From: Hysterangium stoloniferum
Lineage: Eukaryota; Basidiomycota; Agaricomycetes; Hysterangiales; Hysterangiaceae
Assembly (NCBI GenBank): GCA_015178975.1
Contig: WHVD01000084.1
Location: forward strand, 186,001 to 250,000
Length of the DNA stretch: 64,000 nucleotides
Direction of reading: 5' to 3'
Shown here: positions 47,430 through 59,209 of the stretch, piece by piece
How the letters are laid out: the number at the start of each line of letters is the position of its first letter
Numbering within the stretch: the stretch's first letter is position 1
The notes under the pieces: model-generated
Databases searched by the model: none
Told to the model about the DNA's origin: nothing
What the model saw: the letters and a program-made list of their open reading frames with translations, nothing else
Made by a program: the position numbers and the translations under genes

Positions 47430-50400
47430 ATGACTTCAACCACTGTTTTACGAACACCACCAGCTACTTCATCACGACACAATGATCGTGTTGCTTTGCG
47501 TCTACCACGAGGATCAAAGGAAAAAGACACCCGCCGTGAACACAGTCCATCCCCTGTCACCTTCACCACAACTACACGCCTTCATTCTTCCGCTGGGTCC
47601 CCTTTGGGTGACTCGCCATCCCACCAATCTCCCTCGCCACTCAGAAAACGCGTCCTTTTTCGCCAAAATGATAGCGACCATTCTGAGAGCGAGGAAGAAG
47701 AGGTCTCTCCATCATTATGTCGCCGTCGTTCGCAACTTTTGTCTCGCTGCACATCTCCATTCCTCAGCACCTGGGTAAATCGCAGCCCGAAAAATCCCGT
47801 TGTTGCCCACCCAGTTGAGGATGATGAAGGCTACTTTCTCACCTCCAGGACAACCGAAGCTTCCAATCCCACCCCAGCCCGTTCCACCCTGCACCACCAA
47901 ATGCTCAACACGGAAAGTTCACCTTTCGCGACCCTTCTTTTGACACCCGGTCGAGAGCAACCGTTTGTTGCCTTAAGTCCTCTCCCGGCCTCCCAGCCTC
48001 GTATACCACATACCCCTGCAGAAACTGAGTGGCACCTGGGTAGACAGGCAGAGTCCCTGACAAAGCTCTCACTAGGCGACGTCGATTATCTCGGTCGCAA
48101 GATTAAGAGCCGCGTTATTGCTTCCAGGAAGGAAGCAGAGTCCTCTCCCTCACCAATACCCAGGCATCGAGGTCGAAAGAGGTCTTTCGATGGAAAAGAG
48201 CTTCCTCGTGCCAAAGGCGAGTTGTTCGAAACCTTCGCCGATACCCCAGTGGCAACATCATTCCGCCTTCCGGACACACCTTCCCCTGTAGCGAAGCTCA
48301 AATGTTCTGCCACCGCGTTCTTTGGACCCTCTATCCAACCTTCTCCAACTCCGTCTATTAAACCATCGCAATTGAACGTAACTACGGCACCGTTGACCGT
48401 AAGATCTCAGGGACCGTCTCCGAAGTCATCTACAGAGCCCATTGCGAAGAAATACAAACCGCGTGATTCAGGTCTTGGAGGAGTAGATACTGATGAAAGC
48501 GAAGACAACTTAAGCCCTCTATGCACCAAACCGAACATTTGGTTACAGAATATGGACGATGACACTTCTGGTCTGGTGACGCCCAGCTTGGAACCGCCCC
48601 CTCGCTCAGTGTGGCCCTCTAAAGATCCACCAGAGAATGTTGACGATTTTATTATTAAAACGCTTGCGGCTGGCGGCGCCCCCCCGAGAGACAAGAAGAT
48701 AATGCCAGGAACGCCGCAAAAGCGGACTGCATACACGCATTTGCGACCTTGGATGTCATCGTCAAAAGCTATGGCTCCTTCAGCCGCTCCTCACATAGGT
48801 GGAGGTACGACAATACAGTTTATGTACTTATCTCAATCTAATAGATTACTATTCCTCAGCCCCACGAAAATCACTCCCTTTATCCTTCCCAAACTTGTCG
48901 AAATTACAGGATTTACACGACCCGGAAACAAGTCCTTCAGATCGCACACTGTCACTTAAAAGGCCATATAATGGTTTAGGCCAGGGACGGCCCAACATTT
49001 TGTTGTCCAGAGATAATAGGGCTCAACTACACGACAGCAAGGTACATTCCCCAATACGACGTGTTAGTAGTGGTACATTTTCCACCAGTTCGAGTGAGGG
49101 TAGCTGCCTGGGTACTCCAACACAACTCAATGTTCCAGGTGCGTGCATGTTGACATTTAGAGCACCCTGATCTCACCACCCAAATTTTTCAGAATTTCGA
49201 TTACCTGTTACGCAGCCTCGTCCATATAGACTTTCACCTAGGCCATCATTCAGCACACTTCCGCGCATATCCAATGAGTATGAACGCCCTGGCAAATTTG
49301 AGGCAGACTTCGTGACCATTGATACCCTCGGCGTGGGCGCATTCGGTAGTGCTCTCAAAGTTTGTTACAAACAGGGCAGTGAAGTTAATGTTTCCGCAAT
49401 TAAAAAATCTAAGCGGCTGGAAGGTGTCAAACATCGGTATTTCATTTGTCACTGTCAACATTAAACATTATCTAAAGGTTGTTTTTCTTAGCCGCCGTTT
49501 GCGTGAGGAGGTCGATGTTCTCCAACACCTTGCCAAGGTTGCTGCACCCGCCGGTCATCCTAATGTTCTTCAGTACATCGATAGCTGGGAGCAGGACGAT
49601 ATTTTGTATATTCACACTGAACTGTGCGAATTGGGGAATTTTGCAACTTTCCTTTCTGAATACGGAACGCATTTCGAGGTGCTCGATGAGGCTCGTGTCT
49701 GGAAGGTTTGCGCAGAGTTGAGTAACGTATGATTTTCTTCGTTCATTCTTCAAGTATTCAAAATACTGAGGCTGACGCTTTCAGGGACTGAAATTTATAC
49801 ATGATTCGGGAGTGATCCATCTTGATTTAAAACCTGCAAATATTTTTGTGACCGGGGATGGTCGGTTTAAGATCGGAGACTTTGGCATGGCATCGCTCTG
49901 GCCACGACAAAACGATGTTGGGGGTTTTGAAAGAGAAGGCGATCGGGAGTACATGGCACCTGAAATCTTACGTGGCCTTTATGGACCAGCTGCGGATATT
50001 TTCAGGTATTTAATCTTTACCCACCTACCTTAGAAGCACGCTAATAGTCATTTTTTACAGCCTCGGTATGGTCATGCTCGAAACGGCTACAAATATTGTT
50101 GTTCCCGATATGTAAGTTATTGTTTGTCACAATTTGATTTTATCTGATGTATTTCAGGGGTGATGATTGGCATAAACTTCGAGAGGATGATTTTTCAGCA
50201 GTCGACTTTGTGGGGACAGAAGGTCAAACCCGCAGCAGGGAACTCATCTGTTTGATCACTAACATGATGCATTCGGAACTTCATATGCGTCTTACGGTCT
50301 TGCAGGTTTACGATCATCCAGTGGTGATGCGTGCCCGCCATGCAATGGATCAAAAACGTACCATGGCTGTTGCTAGTGGTCAAGCTGTCTTCGGAGCTAG

Positions 50401-50482
50401 TCCCCTTGGAGGCGAGCCAGACACCTATCTTGCAGAGATATTACAGGTCGGCCATGACGGTATTATGGACTACTCTTCTTAA
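47430..50482 (+). CDS. WEE1: WEE1-type mitotic inhibitor protein kinase
   Basis: Phosphorylates the inhibitory tyrosine of CDK1 and delays entry into mitosis. Seven exons: 47430-48804, 48860-49138, 49193-49436, 49492-49726, 49785-50005, 50061-50111 and 50158-50482; 909 aa. The first roughly 580 residues are Ser/Pro/Thr-rich with many SP/TP sites (likely CDK sites) and little order. The kinase domain reads LGVGAFGSALKV (G-loop), SAIKKSKR (ATP Lys), GHPNVLQYIDSWEQDD, ELCELGNF, VIHLDLKPANIFV, KIGDFGMA and EYMAPEIL. The IDSWEQ, CELGNF and HLDLKPAN wording is specific to WEE1/SWE1/MIK1. Length matches fungal family members. Confidence 0.94.
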
Positions 50483-50849
50483 ATTGCTATATAATGTGCA
50501 ACTTCTTTCCCCCCTCAAGTTTGATGTCATTCGCTGTCTCATTGCATTCAATACGTGTCTATACCATTCATTCATTACCCTATTCTCCTTGTTGTCGGAT
50601 GCATTCCCTCCATTTCCCAGGACTTTCGAATTCCCTACATACCCAGCTTTCTTCCGTATGGATACATCATTTCGCCGCCATACCATAATGTTCCCCTGCA
50701 CTGCCCAGCACTACATACCATTGCAGTATAAAGTAATAAAATGATTGTATATCAGTCCCGAGATTTCATCAAGTGGATAAAAAAACTTACACTTACTGTT
50801 CTTATTGTTTTGAGCGCCGCTTCAATATTCTCCCGCAAAACTGATTGGG

Positions 50850-53295
50850 ATGATGCAAGAAACACCAGTTAGAGGTCGTCGGCCAGACGTCATACAACTA
50901 CACACCACTGGAAAAGCATCGGGCAGATCCAGAGCTAATCCACAAATTTCTCGTCGATTATCTCTATCGATTTCGGCCCCTGAACGTCGGTCTGATCTTT
51001 TCACTCCCGCTATTTCGGCTCCCTTTCTCTCCGAAGGGGATAAGCGACGCTCCTCTGCAAACACACCGCGAAGATCACTATCTAGCGTCTCAGGATATCA
51101 CACAAGCCCCAATTTAGAGCCTCAAACCTATGCATCATTACCTCCTTCCCCTATTTCGCCATCTCCACCGCCATCCTTCCGCCACTCGAAAAAAGACGAC
51201 GTGAATCTTCCACCGTTTTCGATTTGGGACTATTTAAGGGAAGAACTTCTGGCCACAGATTTTGACTCTCATCAAGAATTGAAATGGGAGAGGGTGAGCA
51301 ATTTTTTGCAGATTCCTCTCGCAGTCGAAAAGGTGGGCTCTTCCGTGGAGGCTAGAAACATTAATTTTACGCTGTGCACCCAGATAATCTCTTTCGGATT
51401 CATTCTTTGCTTTGACTCGCTTCTTTATTCTTTCACTGTTTTGCCTATTCGCTTCTTTTTGGCGTTATTCCGTCTCTTTGTTAACACTGTTTTCCATACC
51501 GGTGATTATCTCCCACCATCTCAGAAGGCAGATTTATTAAGGACGGTCCTGATCATATTATCGATCTCCATATTGGTACCGCTCACGGACGCTAGCAAAA
51601 TATATCACTCGATACGAGGACAGGATACAATTAAACTTTATGTCATATTCAATGCTCTTGAGGCGAGACACTTTTGCTACCATCTGAAAGTTGTTTCCCA
51701 CGAATTTACTCACTCAACATTGTTGCTATCTCATCTTCAGATTGCTGATAGATTGTGTACTTCGTTCGGGCAGGACATAGTTGATTGTCTTTTCTCCCGT
51801 TCTACTCTGCTACCACTGTCAAGGAAACACCCGTTCGGATCTCATATCTTCCGGCCTTTACTCTTCCTTTTGCTTGCCACTGCATACACCGGTCAGCCTT
51901 CTCATCGAGCGAATCCTTTGTCGTAAGCCTGCTGAGTTATTGTCCGTAGTATGCCATACTTTAGTTCTCATTTATCAATTAACATCCTTAAATGTGGCTA
52001 TTAATTCCTACGACCAGTCCCTGCTAACTCTTTTGGTCTCAAATCAATTTGTGGAGATCAAAAGCAGGTATGTGATTCCTTTACTTTAATAGTGGGGTAA
52101 CTTAACTATCCACCGTTCAGTGTTTTCAAAAAGTTTGAGAAAGATAACTTATTTCAGATAACATGCGCAGGTTCTAATCCATCATTTATTTACTTTGCGT
52201 CTGAAATAACACGGATTCCCCCTCGAAAAGATATTGTAGAACGGTTTCAGCTATCACTCATGCTGATTGCCGTCGCATTCCGAAATTTAATAGAACTCTC
52301 TGGATCCGAATTTGAACTTACAGACTCACTTGTCCTTCCCCAGTCTTTCGGATGGAGTCGTCACGGTAGTATTGTTTGGCGCATTTTTTCTGTGAGTTTA
52401 GTGGGATCATTTTTCATCATGCTAATACTTGTTTACTCGCAGCCCGTGATGACTGTGTTGATGTCTGAATATCTCGTTGATTGGTTGAAGCATGCATTTA
52501 TCACCAAATTCAACCATATCCGACCTTCAGTGTATGAACGATACACAGACGTCCTATGCCGGGATCTGACTAGTGGGAGTGCCGTCGGTCGTAGAGGCGC
52601 ACGCAAGGTATGACATCACACATTAACCGGTGGACTTTGGGTATTATTCCCTGAATATCGTTTCGATCTGCAGCATTCGTATGTGGACCAGTCCCCCCTC
52701 GTTGCTCGCCGGCTTGGATTTGCGGCCCTCCCAATGGCTGTCCTCTGTGTCATAATCGGAGCTCAATGCCTGACGCTTATCCATGGAACTCATTCGAGTA
52801 AATACGGCTCGCAAACAATGGTCCATATCTCTCGGAATATCAAATGGATTGCATTAGGTGTTTTATTTTGGCTTTGGTTCGTTTGAAAATTGACACTAAG
52901 CGCAGTCATTGACATGCTTATATTGCCAGCTTTGTTGTCGTCAAGGTAATGCTCGGTGTACATTTGGTGAGTTATGCCTTCCATCGTCGGGCGGGGATGG
53001 ATGCACGAGAGGCGGAAGATGCAATCAATGACTTCGGCCGCGATCCAATTGGCGAAGGCAAGGAAGAACAGGTATCTCAACATTTCCAATCCACATGGCA
53101 TGCCCCGCTAATTTACGGCGGTAGATATATAATCAAGAACTCAAAGCCATGTTAGATCGACGCCAAGACGATGCATCTCATGTTTCCGAGATGGGTGAGA
53201 ATGAGAAGACTCGCCATGTAAAACAAGAAGGGAAGGGTGGGCGGCTCAAGTTGGAGGAATTGACGCGTTTTACAATGGTCAAACGTATATGGTGA
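50850..53295 (+). CDS. TAPT1/EMP65-family ER membrane protein
   Basis: Multi-pass membrane protein of the Tapt1 (DUF747) family; the yeast member Emp65 works in the ER to protect soluble proteins from degradation. Ten exons: 50850-51332, 51384-51662, 51741-51891, 51950-52067, 52121-52170, 52231-52391, 52443-52607, 52674-52876, 52930-53071 and 53125-53295; 640 aa. Family motifs: FSIWDYLREELLATDFDSHQ, KWERVSNFLQIPLAVEK, LPPSQKADLLR, ALEIADRLCTSFGQDIVD, SNQFVEIKSSVFKKFEKDNL, DIVERFQLSLML and SEYLVDWLKHAFITKFNHI. The N-terminus is basic and Ser/Pro-rich. Intron 2 seems to use a GC donor (51663-51664), the only choice giving ALEIADRLC. Confidence 0.93.
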
Positions 53296-55153
53296 CCTTA
53301 GGTTCATACATATTTGTGATTTATCAAATACAAACACCAAGAAGACCCCACAAGGCACATGATGAATGCATGCCTACTGAGCTTCCTTAATACCGGTGAT
53401 CCTCATGTCTATTGCATTGGTCTTTTCAAATTTAATATCTTCTTGATGCCAAGCTTCACTTGTTTAGAAGTAACTGGAGGTGCCAGTTGCTTACCTATTA
53501 ACCCCTTTTGAGTTTAGTTCTTAACAACTGATTAGCCAAATAATTGTGCTGGTTTGTTGTACAAACAGTAACACAAAGTTTCCAGAAAATTAATTGGAGA
53601 TGCATGTTGTGCAGAGAAGAAAATCACTTAGCTAATGCATACATAAGCACTGATACCCTCAAGGCAGTCTGTGACTGCTGGTCTTAATAACCTTTCCTTG
53701 AGGTTATCTCACAGTTAAAGCCCTGTCTCTTCTGCATAATAGATGTCCTTCCTTTGCATTTTTCCTGAGTGCTTACTTCTGTTAGAAAGATAACTGAAAG
53801 TACAACTCAGTCCCAATATCAATAGAATGAACTGAGGTGCAAGCAGAGAAGCCATTGATATAATATGGTGAACAGTAGCAGAAAGAACAATGGGCCATGA
53901 AAAGGAAAATGTGGCATGTGCCAATCTTGATCAGGGGGTGGGACAAGGGAGTGGCCACTAATTGTATATCCTAAAAATAGATTTGATCTCGACTGCACAA
54001 TGTTTTCGATGTGTTAAAGATAAATGTCATTATCTATATATTTGGCCTCCAATGCATGATGAGCAACTGTGCCTGAAACATGGAACGCCCCTACTCGAGC
54101 ATTTTATCCTCTCAACGAATGAACCTTCCATATCCCAGTGTTTGCCATTGGCTTCATTGAGCCTATCCTTGTAGTGAACCATGATTTTCTACTCTGGACG
54201 CATTAAGAAAGTGAAATATCAACAGCCGAAAATTTAACTCGCCTGTGAGTCTTAGCTCTTTGTAAATCTGGATTGGGAGGAGGGGTGGTAGGGACCCTCA
54301 AATATGAAATGCTTTCCCCATACTAACCAGAACGCAGAGACTTTTGCTGCACTCGAAGCAGAGGAGAAATGAGTGAACGAAGAAGCCCCCCGTACTAGTA
54401 CTGCTCTTTTCCCCTGTACTTGAGTTGAGACCCATGTTTGAATCTATGAACACGCTGTGAAAGAGTGCGGATCGCCAATCGAGGCGCTCAAACGCTCTTT
54501 CAAGAGTCAAAGAGGATAAGGTAGAAAAGGCGCACCCAGAGCGCGAGCTATTAGGGAACTCCTAGGAAGCTTGGCGACGGGGAATCATTGGTCAATAAGC
54601 AATAAAGGCGGCTGTAGAACAAGTCCGGGAAGGCAGGAAAGAAGACACTGAGGCCATCATATGGGCCAAAGATAAAGAATTGATATCCTTACCGGGAAGG
54701 TTAATTGTTTGGCTTCTAAACTGGAGGAAGAACGGCGGAAGCTTGGATCAAAGAACCAGCTGGAACTTGGGGGCTTAAGACATGAGCGTCCCGGACATCA
54801 TGTCGGACTGGTGGCTTTGGCTCATCTCTCGCACTGCTCGTATACTGTCATGTTCAAATACCTACTTAACCATTAACTCCGTAAAACTCGTCTCAGCAAA
54901 TAGTGTTCGTCTGTCGGGGTCTTGCAACCATGCGTCGTACCAGGTACAGCTATGGAATCCGAGGCCGTGGAGTGGGAGTGGCGAATGAGGGGGTAACTCT
55001 TTCAGAAACTGAGCGCGCCGGTATCGCACAACCTGGCTGAAATTGTAAAAGCAATCATTTGCCCGCTGTAGTCGGTGAAAAATCTAATGTATTGAAAAAA
55101 TGTATGATTGTTCGGTCTGTGACAACATTTTGAAGAAAATGGCCCAGCATTAG
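53296..55153. other. Long intergenic stretch with one degraded coding remnant
   Basis: 1.9 kb without a complete gene; 53296-54290 is AT-rich with no recognisable motif. A broken plus-strand frame lies at about 54486-54850 (listed separately). The rest gives only short frames. Confidence 0.5.
54486..54850 (+). pseudogene. Remnant of a charged, coiled-coil-like protein
   Basis: One plus frame reads ALSRVKEDKVEKAHPERELL, a TAG and a TAA stop, then AVEQVREGRKEDTEAIIWAK; in the next frame EEERRKLGSKNQLELGGLRH follows. Heptad-like charge pattern is kept across two stops and a shift, suggesting an old coding region. Family not recognised; chance is possible. Confidence 0.3.
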
Positions 55154-55706
55154 CTATTGCCGGAGGACTGGCCGCCTCGCAACGTTTAATGGTTTCCGTC
55201 GATCTGGGTGAGTTTTCACCGGCGGCCACTCTGACATGAACTTAGTGAATCTGAACTGATCTTCCTCACCGCACGCTCCTTCACATTGGGGGTTTGTACA
55301 GTTCCTCGCCAGTGGCGCATCCACCTTTGGAGAGGTGGTCCCAGATTTTGACTTTTCCCCGGTTGCGCCACCCACTTGGGAGGCTCGGATGTCGAGATCC
55401 CCATCATTAGGCCGTGGAATGGGCTGCAGCATGTGGGCCGCGTCGAATGGATCGCGTTCAAGCTCCATCGTTGTAACTATCAATGGTGCAGAAATCACTT
55501 TGCCTCGTACGGTAGGACGTTCTGGCACGGACTGAGCGCGCTGCCGTGATAGGCGTGGAGTAAGTGAAGTGACGAGATTTAGAATGCCTTTTCTACTGGT
55601 GGGAGAGGTTCTACGACCCTTAGGAGCATTGGAGGAGTCCCTATGAAAGAACAAAATTTAGTCTGCCGTTAAACATGATACCAACTGCCACTAACTGGTG
55701 ATTCAT
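55154..55706 (-). CDS. Small protein of unknown function
   Basis: Not recognised. An 11-nt first exon (55696-55706, ATGAATCACCA) joins in phase across a short intron to 55154-55640, giving 165 aa. The sequence is basic and Ser/Thr-rich at the start (RRTSPTSRKGILNLVTSLTP), with a short Cys cluster NCTNPQCEGACGEEDQF and a C-terminal EWPPVKTHPDRRKP. Low complexity is limited and CpG is frequent, as in other host genes. It lies about 500 bp from the PCNA stop codon, on the same strand. The tiny first exon and lack of a known relative keep confidence moderate. Confidence 0.45.
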
Positions 55707-56214
55707 ATTGACTAGACGACAGTGAGATGAAGAAGGTGAAAGCCTCGAAAGCAATAGAAAGCCGATGGCACGAACATGCTTGAATTTGTGTAATGTGGAT
55801 TGTGCCACTCGACACTTGCAATTTTAACGGAAACATGTGGCGTGGAGTGGACCATCGGGCTAACAAAGAGTGGTGGAACAAAGCCAGGGAAATCGCTTAC
55901 CTCATGGATAATAATAAGACAATGTATGCTCCTTAGTGTCACTAAGTGCCCTAGCCTAGAGAATTCGACCCGAATTGTCATCTCACGTTCCAACAGGGAA
56001 ACTAAGATTCAAATAAGACCTTCCCTGTATTTCAGACGTTATGCGTTCCACCTCACAAGAGGCTTTTTCCAAATTCTCGAATTGTGTAAGAATGTGAGGA
56101 ACAAGATCCGTACACGCGATGTCAGAAGGTATTGATTCTTGCATACGAAGTCGATATACAGCGATAAAAAGATCGAAAATTACATAGTAAAACACAAGCA
56201 ACTGCAAAGAAAGC

Positions 56215-57526
56215 TTATTCGTCGCCAATTTTGGGGGCAAGATAGTATTGAATGGAGCCTTGACCAAAATGGTAAGCAACCTGTTTGAGCTTTTCATTAA
56301 CAGGATAACAAGGAGAACCTATTGTGCTTACCAGTAAAGGAACCTCGCTGTGCATTTTCAGCACTACGGTATCCACCAGGCTGCTGCTTTTGGCAAAATT
56401 CACCAAATATTTCAAAGAGAACGTGAGGGACACGGCCTGAGACATCTCGATAGCGACACCGCCTGAATCGCCATCTTCAGATTTCTTCGCTTTCTTCACA
56501 GCCGTTTTCCCATTTGTTGCTGTACCTCTTTTCCGCTTTTTCTTGTTTGTGGAATCTTCCTCTGGTTCCCCTTCTGAACCAGCGTCTGAACCTTCGTTCG
56601 ACGCAGCTGTTTTGGCATTTCCACCATCATCCTCTTCGACGTCCTCATCCTCATTCCCGTCTTCATCCTCGTCTTCGTTCTCGTTATCATTTTCCTTTTT
56701 AACCTTTTCTTTCTGGAGTTTTTTGCCTTTCTTCTTGCTGCTGCCAGCCTCTTCCTCTTCCTCCTTGGTCATCCCCCAACCAGCATAGCGCTCTCTTGCG
56801 CCGTCTGTCTGCTTAAGCAAAACATTACCATTTGCCGCTTCGCCATCGCTGGCAAATCGCACGCCCTCCTTTGAGACCTCAATTCGGACGGATTCACCTA
56901 ATTGAGACAAGTCACGGCAGATTCGACCGAATTCGACTGCAGACATGGTGACGCGAGCCTCGTACTCTGTATCAGGTATCCCCAGGGCGTCGGTATCAAT
57001 GTCCATGAGTTTCATGTCATACTCGGCCACGCGGTCTGAGTCTAGAAGAGACATCATGAGGAATGATATTTTGCTTGATTAGAATAAAAGACGCACTTTT
57101 AGCTTCATAGATCAAATTCAAGATATCGCCGTTATCTGTCGCCTTGAGTGTGACCATATCATCGTCTTTGGCACACTTGAGAACTTTTGTTAAAGAACCA
57201 AGATTGACACCAAGAGGCATAGGCCGGTCACATCTATATTGATCGAAACCGTCTGCTTCCAACTTAACGGCTACGAGCGCAACATGGGAGTTGTCCATTG
57301 CTTGTAAAGTCTGCGACGCGTCAATAACGCGTTTTCAACCGTACAATGCGTGACGTACCAAGCCCTCTTCATTACATTCAAAATTGGCATCCGTGACTAA
57401 CTCTTTAATAGCTAAGTAAGTGATTAAGGCTGTGAGCATAGCGTGCAAAACTAGACGCGTCAAGTGGGACCAACCGTCGAGAAGACGTTTAAGCACGCTG
57501 GCGGCTCCTAAACGGGCTTCAAGCAT
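56215..57526 (-). CDS. PCNA: PCNA sliding clamp with a large charged insertion
   Basis: Homotrimeric DNA clamp for replication and repair. Five exons: 57475-57526, 57359-57411, 57097-57310, 56332-57041 and 56215-56280; 364 aa against about 260 in most species. Clamp motifs: MLEARLGAASVLKRLLDAIK, LQAMDNSHVALVAV, YRCDRPMPLGVNLGSLTKVL, the interdomain EYDMKLMDID, and C-terminal YYLAPKIGDE. Between residues about 188 and 300, in a loop of domain II just after GNVLLKQTDG, is a roughly 105-residue insert: Lys-rich, then Glu/Asp-rich, then basic (NKKKRKRG, VKKAKK), after which VAIEMSQAVSLTFSLKYL resumes the fold. The insert is in an exon with no intron needed. Confidence 0.95.
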
Positions 57527-59209
57527 TGTTATATCTAGCTTACAATACGAAGTGTTTGGGGTTAGAAGGAAAAGGTAAAGAGAAGAAGAGCAGATTTGAT
57601 GACGGTTAAAAAGAGTTAACAGGTCGCGTGTCGGAGTCGGAGTTTGGAAGCGTGTCGCATTTCGCTAGATCGACTTACACTTCGCTGCACGTTACTCAAA
57701 TTGACTCGTGCATGAAAGTAGAGACGGAATTATGATTAGGAAAAATTAATGTGTATTGTGCTAAATTCAAGATATTTTGGTGGGCCCCAAAGTATGCTGT
57801 CGCTTTTTACGATGCGCGAAAGTCAAAATATTCCTGCGACTTTGTTGAACCTTTGAACTCGAATTCGAAGTTACAGGCTGGTCGTACGCTCAACACAGAA
57901 TCGCAGGGCCATTTCTCCTTCGGATTATCGCTGCCTTGGTGGACTGGCCGTAGTCAGCGATGTTACGACATTTATGGAGTTTTTAGAAACTGTGAAGAGA
58001 CTTCCTAAGTTAAATCAAGTTTTCAAGTCTCTATCGACGCCAGTTGTGCTCTCTTTCCCAAAATTGGAATGTTGCATACAGCCTCGTATCCAAGACACTG
58101 CCAAATTTCTTACAGTGGCCAGACAATCAACCTTCTTGGTGCATCAAGTGTGTTTCCCGCATGATTGCAAAAGGGACGATTTACACTGGCCCAGTTGGAT
58201 TACTATCACTGTGAATACTACTCGACCAGCGAATGCTACATTGGTTCTCGATACATCACCCATGTCGAATGAGATGGGAGATCTCAGTGCTGCTTTGCTA
58301 GATGAAGACAAGTCATCTCCGACCCCGTTGCCGTGGATGCCACAGTCACTGCTAGAAACATAACAAAAGGTAATGGCATATATGTGGTTCGCGTACGTTT
58401 AGGTTTACTTGTTTGTTCACTCCAGATTCGGGAGCAATTGGTTAAATTGCAATCAGGGCGAGATCGGGGCATTGACTGAATCTTTGGTGGAGATTATTCT
58501 CGACCATATCAAAGAGTTCGCGATCGTGACCATTAAATGGACCTGGATGGTAGGCACAATCTAGAGACGTAGGTTTAGTTTTTCGCACGCAAAGAACGTA
58601 TGATTCGCGTCCGTTGCTGAGCTGAGCTAGACCGCTCAAGGTTGCATCGTATTACAGACGGGGAGGTTGATTGGCTATGAAACCCTGCTGAAGTCAAGAA
58701 ATGAACACTCATCTTTGGGAAGTATCACAAGGAGTATGCTTGGCACCTGCGTAGCCATATTCTGTGCCACTGCCGGTGTCAACCGAAATCACTTGTTGAT
58801 CAATTAGAGTATGCTCACCGTAACGCTTTGCTGGCTGTACTAGTGTCTTTGACCTCGTTTCATTTATCACTCCCGAATATGATGACATCCACATGGAATG
58901 TATATTTCAAGTTTCTGACGTATATAATGCCTGGTTTTACTGTCTACGCTATACCAAGATAATAGCTGATATCTTTGCGTAACATTTCTCCACAAGACAT
59001 CGACCTAGGTGCTCGCTCTCACCGTCGCTTCGGAAATCGCCGCAGAATGACACGACCTCAAGGACTCGGGCTCTTTTTTGCCAGTTTTAATTAAGGGGTT
59101 GTTCAGTCTCACACTCGAACTAATCATACAGAGAGCTAGGTTATACAATAAGAATTCCCCAGGAGCCCTGCCTCCTCCCCATGTCAGAAACGTAGCTCAT
59201 TGCATTGGA
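57527..59209. other. Intergenic with short unassigned frames
   Basis: 1.7 kb between PCNA and the PhyH-type gene. A plus frame at 57974-58363 (129 codons) and shorter ones exist, but none shows a family motif, signal peptide or convincing splice continuation. 58650-59200 has nothing of note. Confidence 0.5.

Noticed and set aside
51490-51531. Possible intron in TAPT1 (GTGATT to CTCAG)
   Set aside because: Reading through gives the conserved LPPSQKADLLR, so the stretch is coding.
57751-58363. Plus-strand ORFs of 85 and 129 codons
   Set aside because: No recognisable motif, no splice join giving a longer product, flanked by intergenic sequence; kept only as a note on the gap.
58442-58639. 65-codon minus ORF with CAYHPGPFNGHD
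   Set aside because: Checked for a zinc-binding or hydrolase motif; none complete, and no extension by splicing was found.
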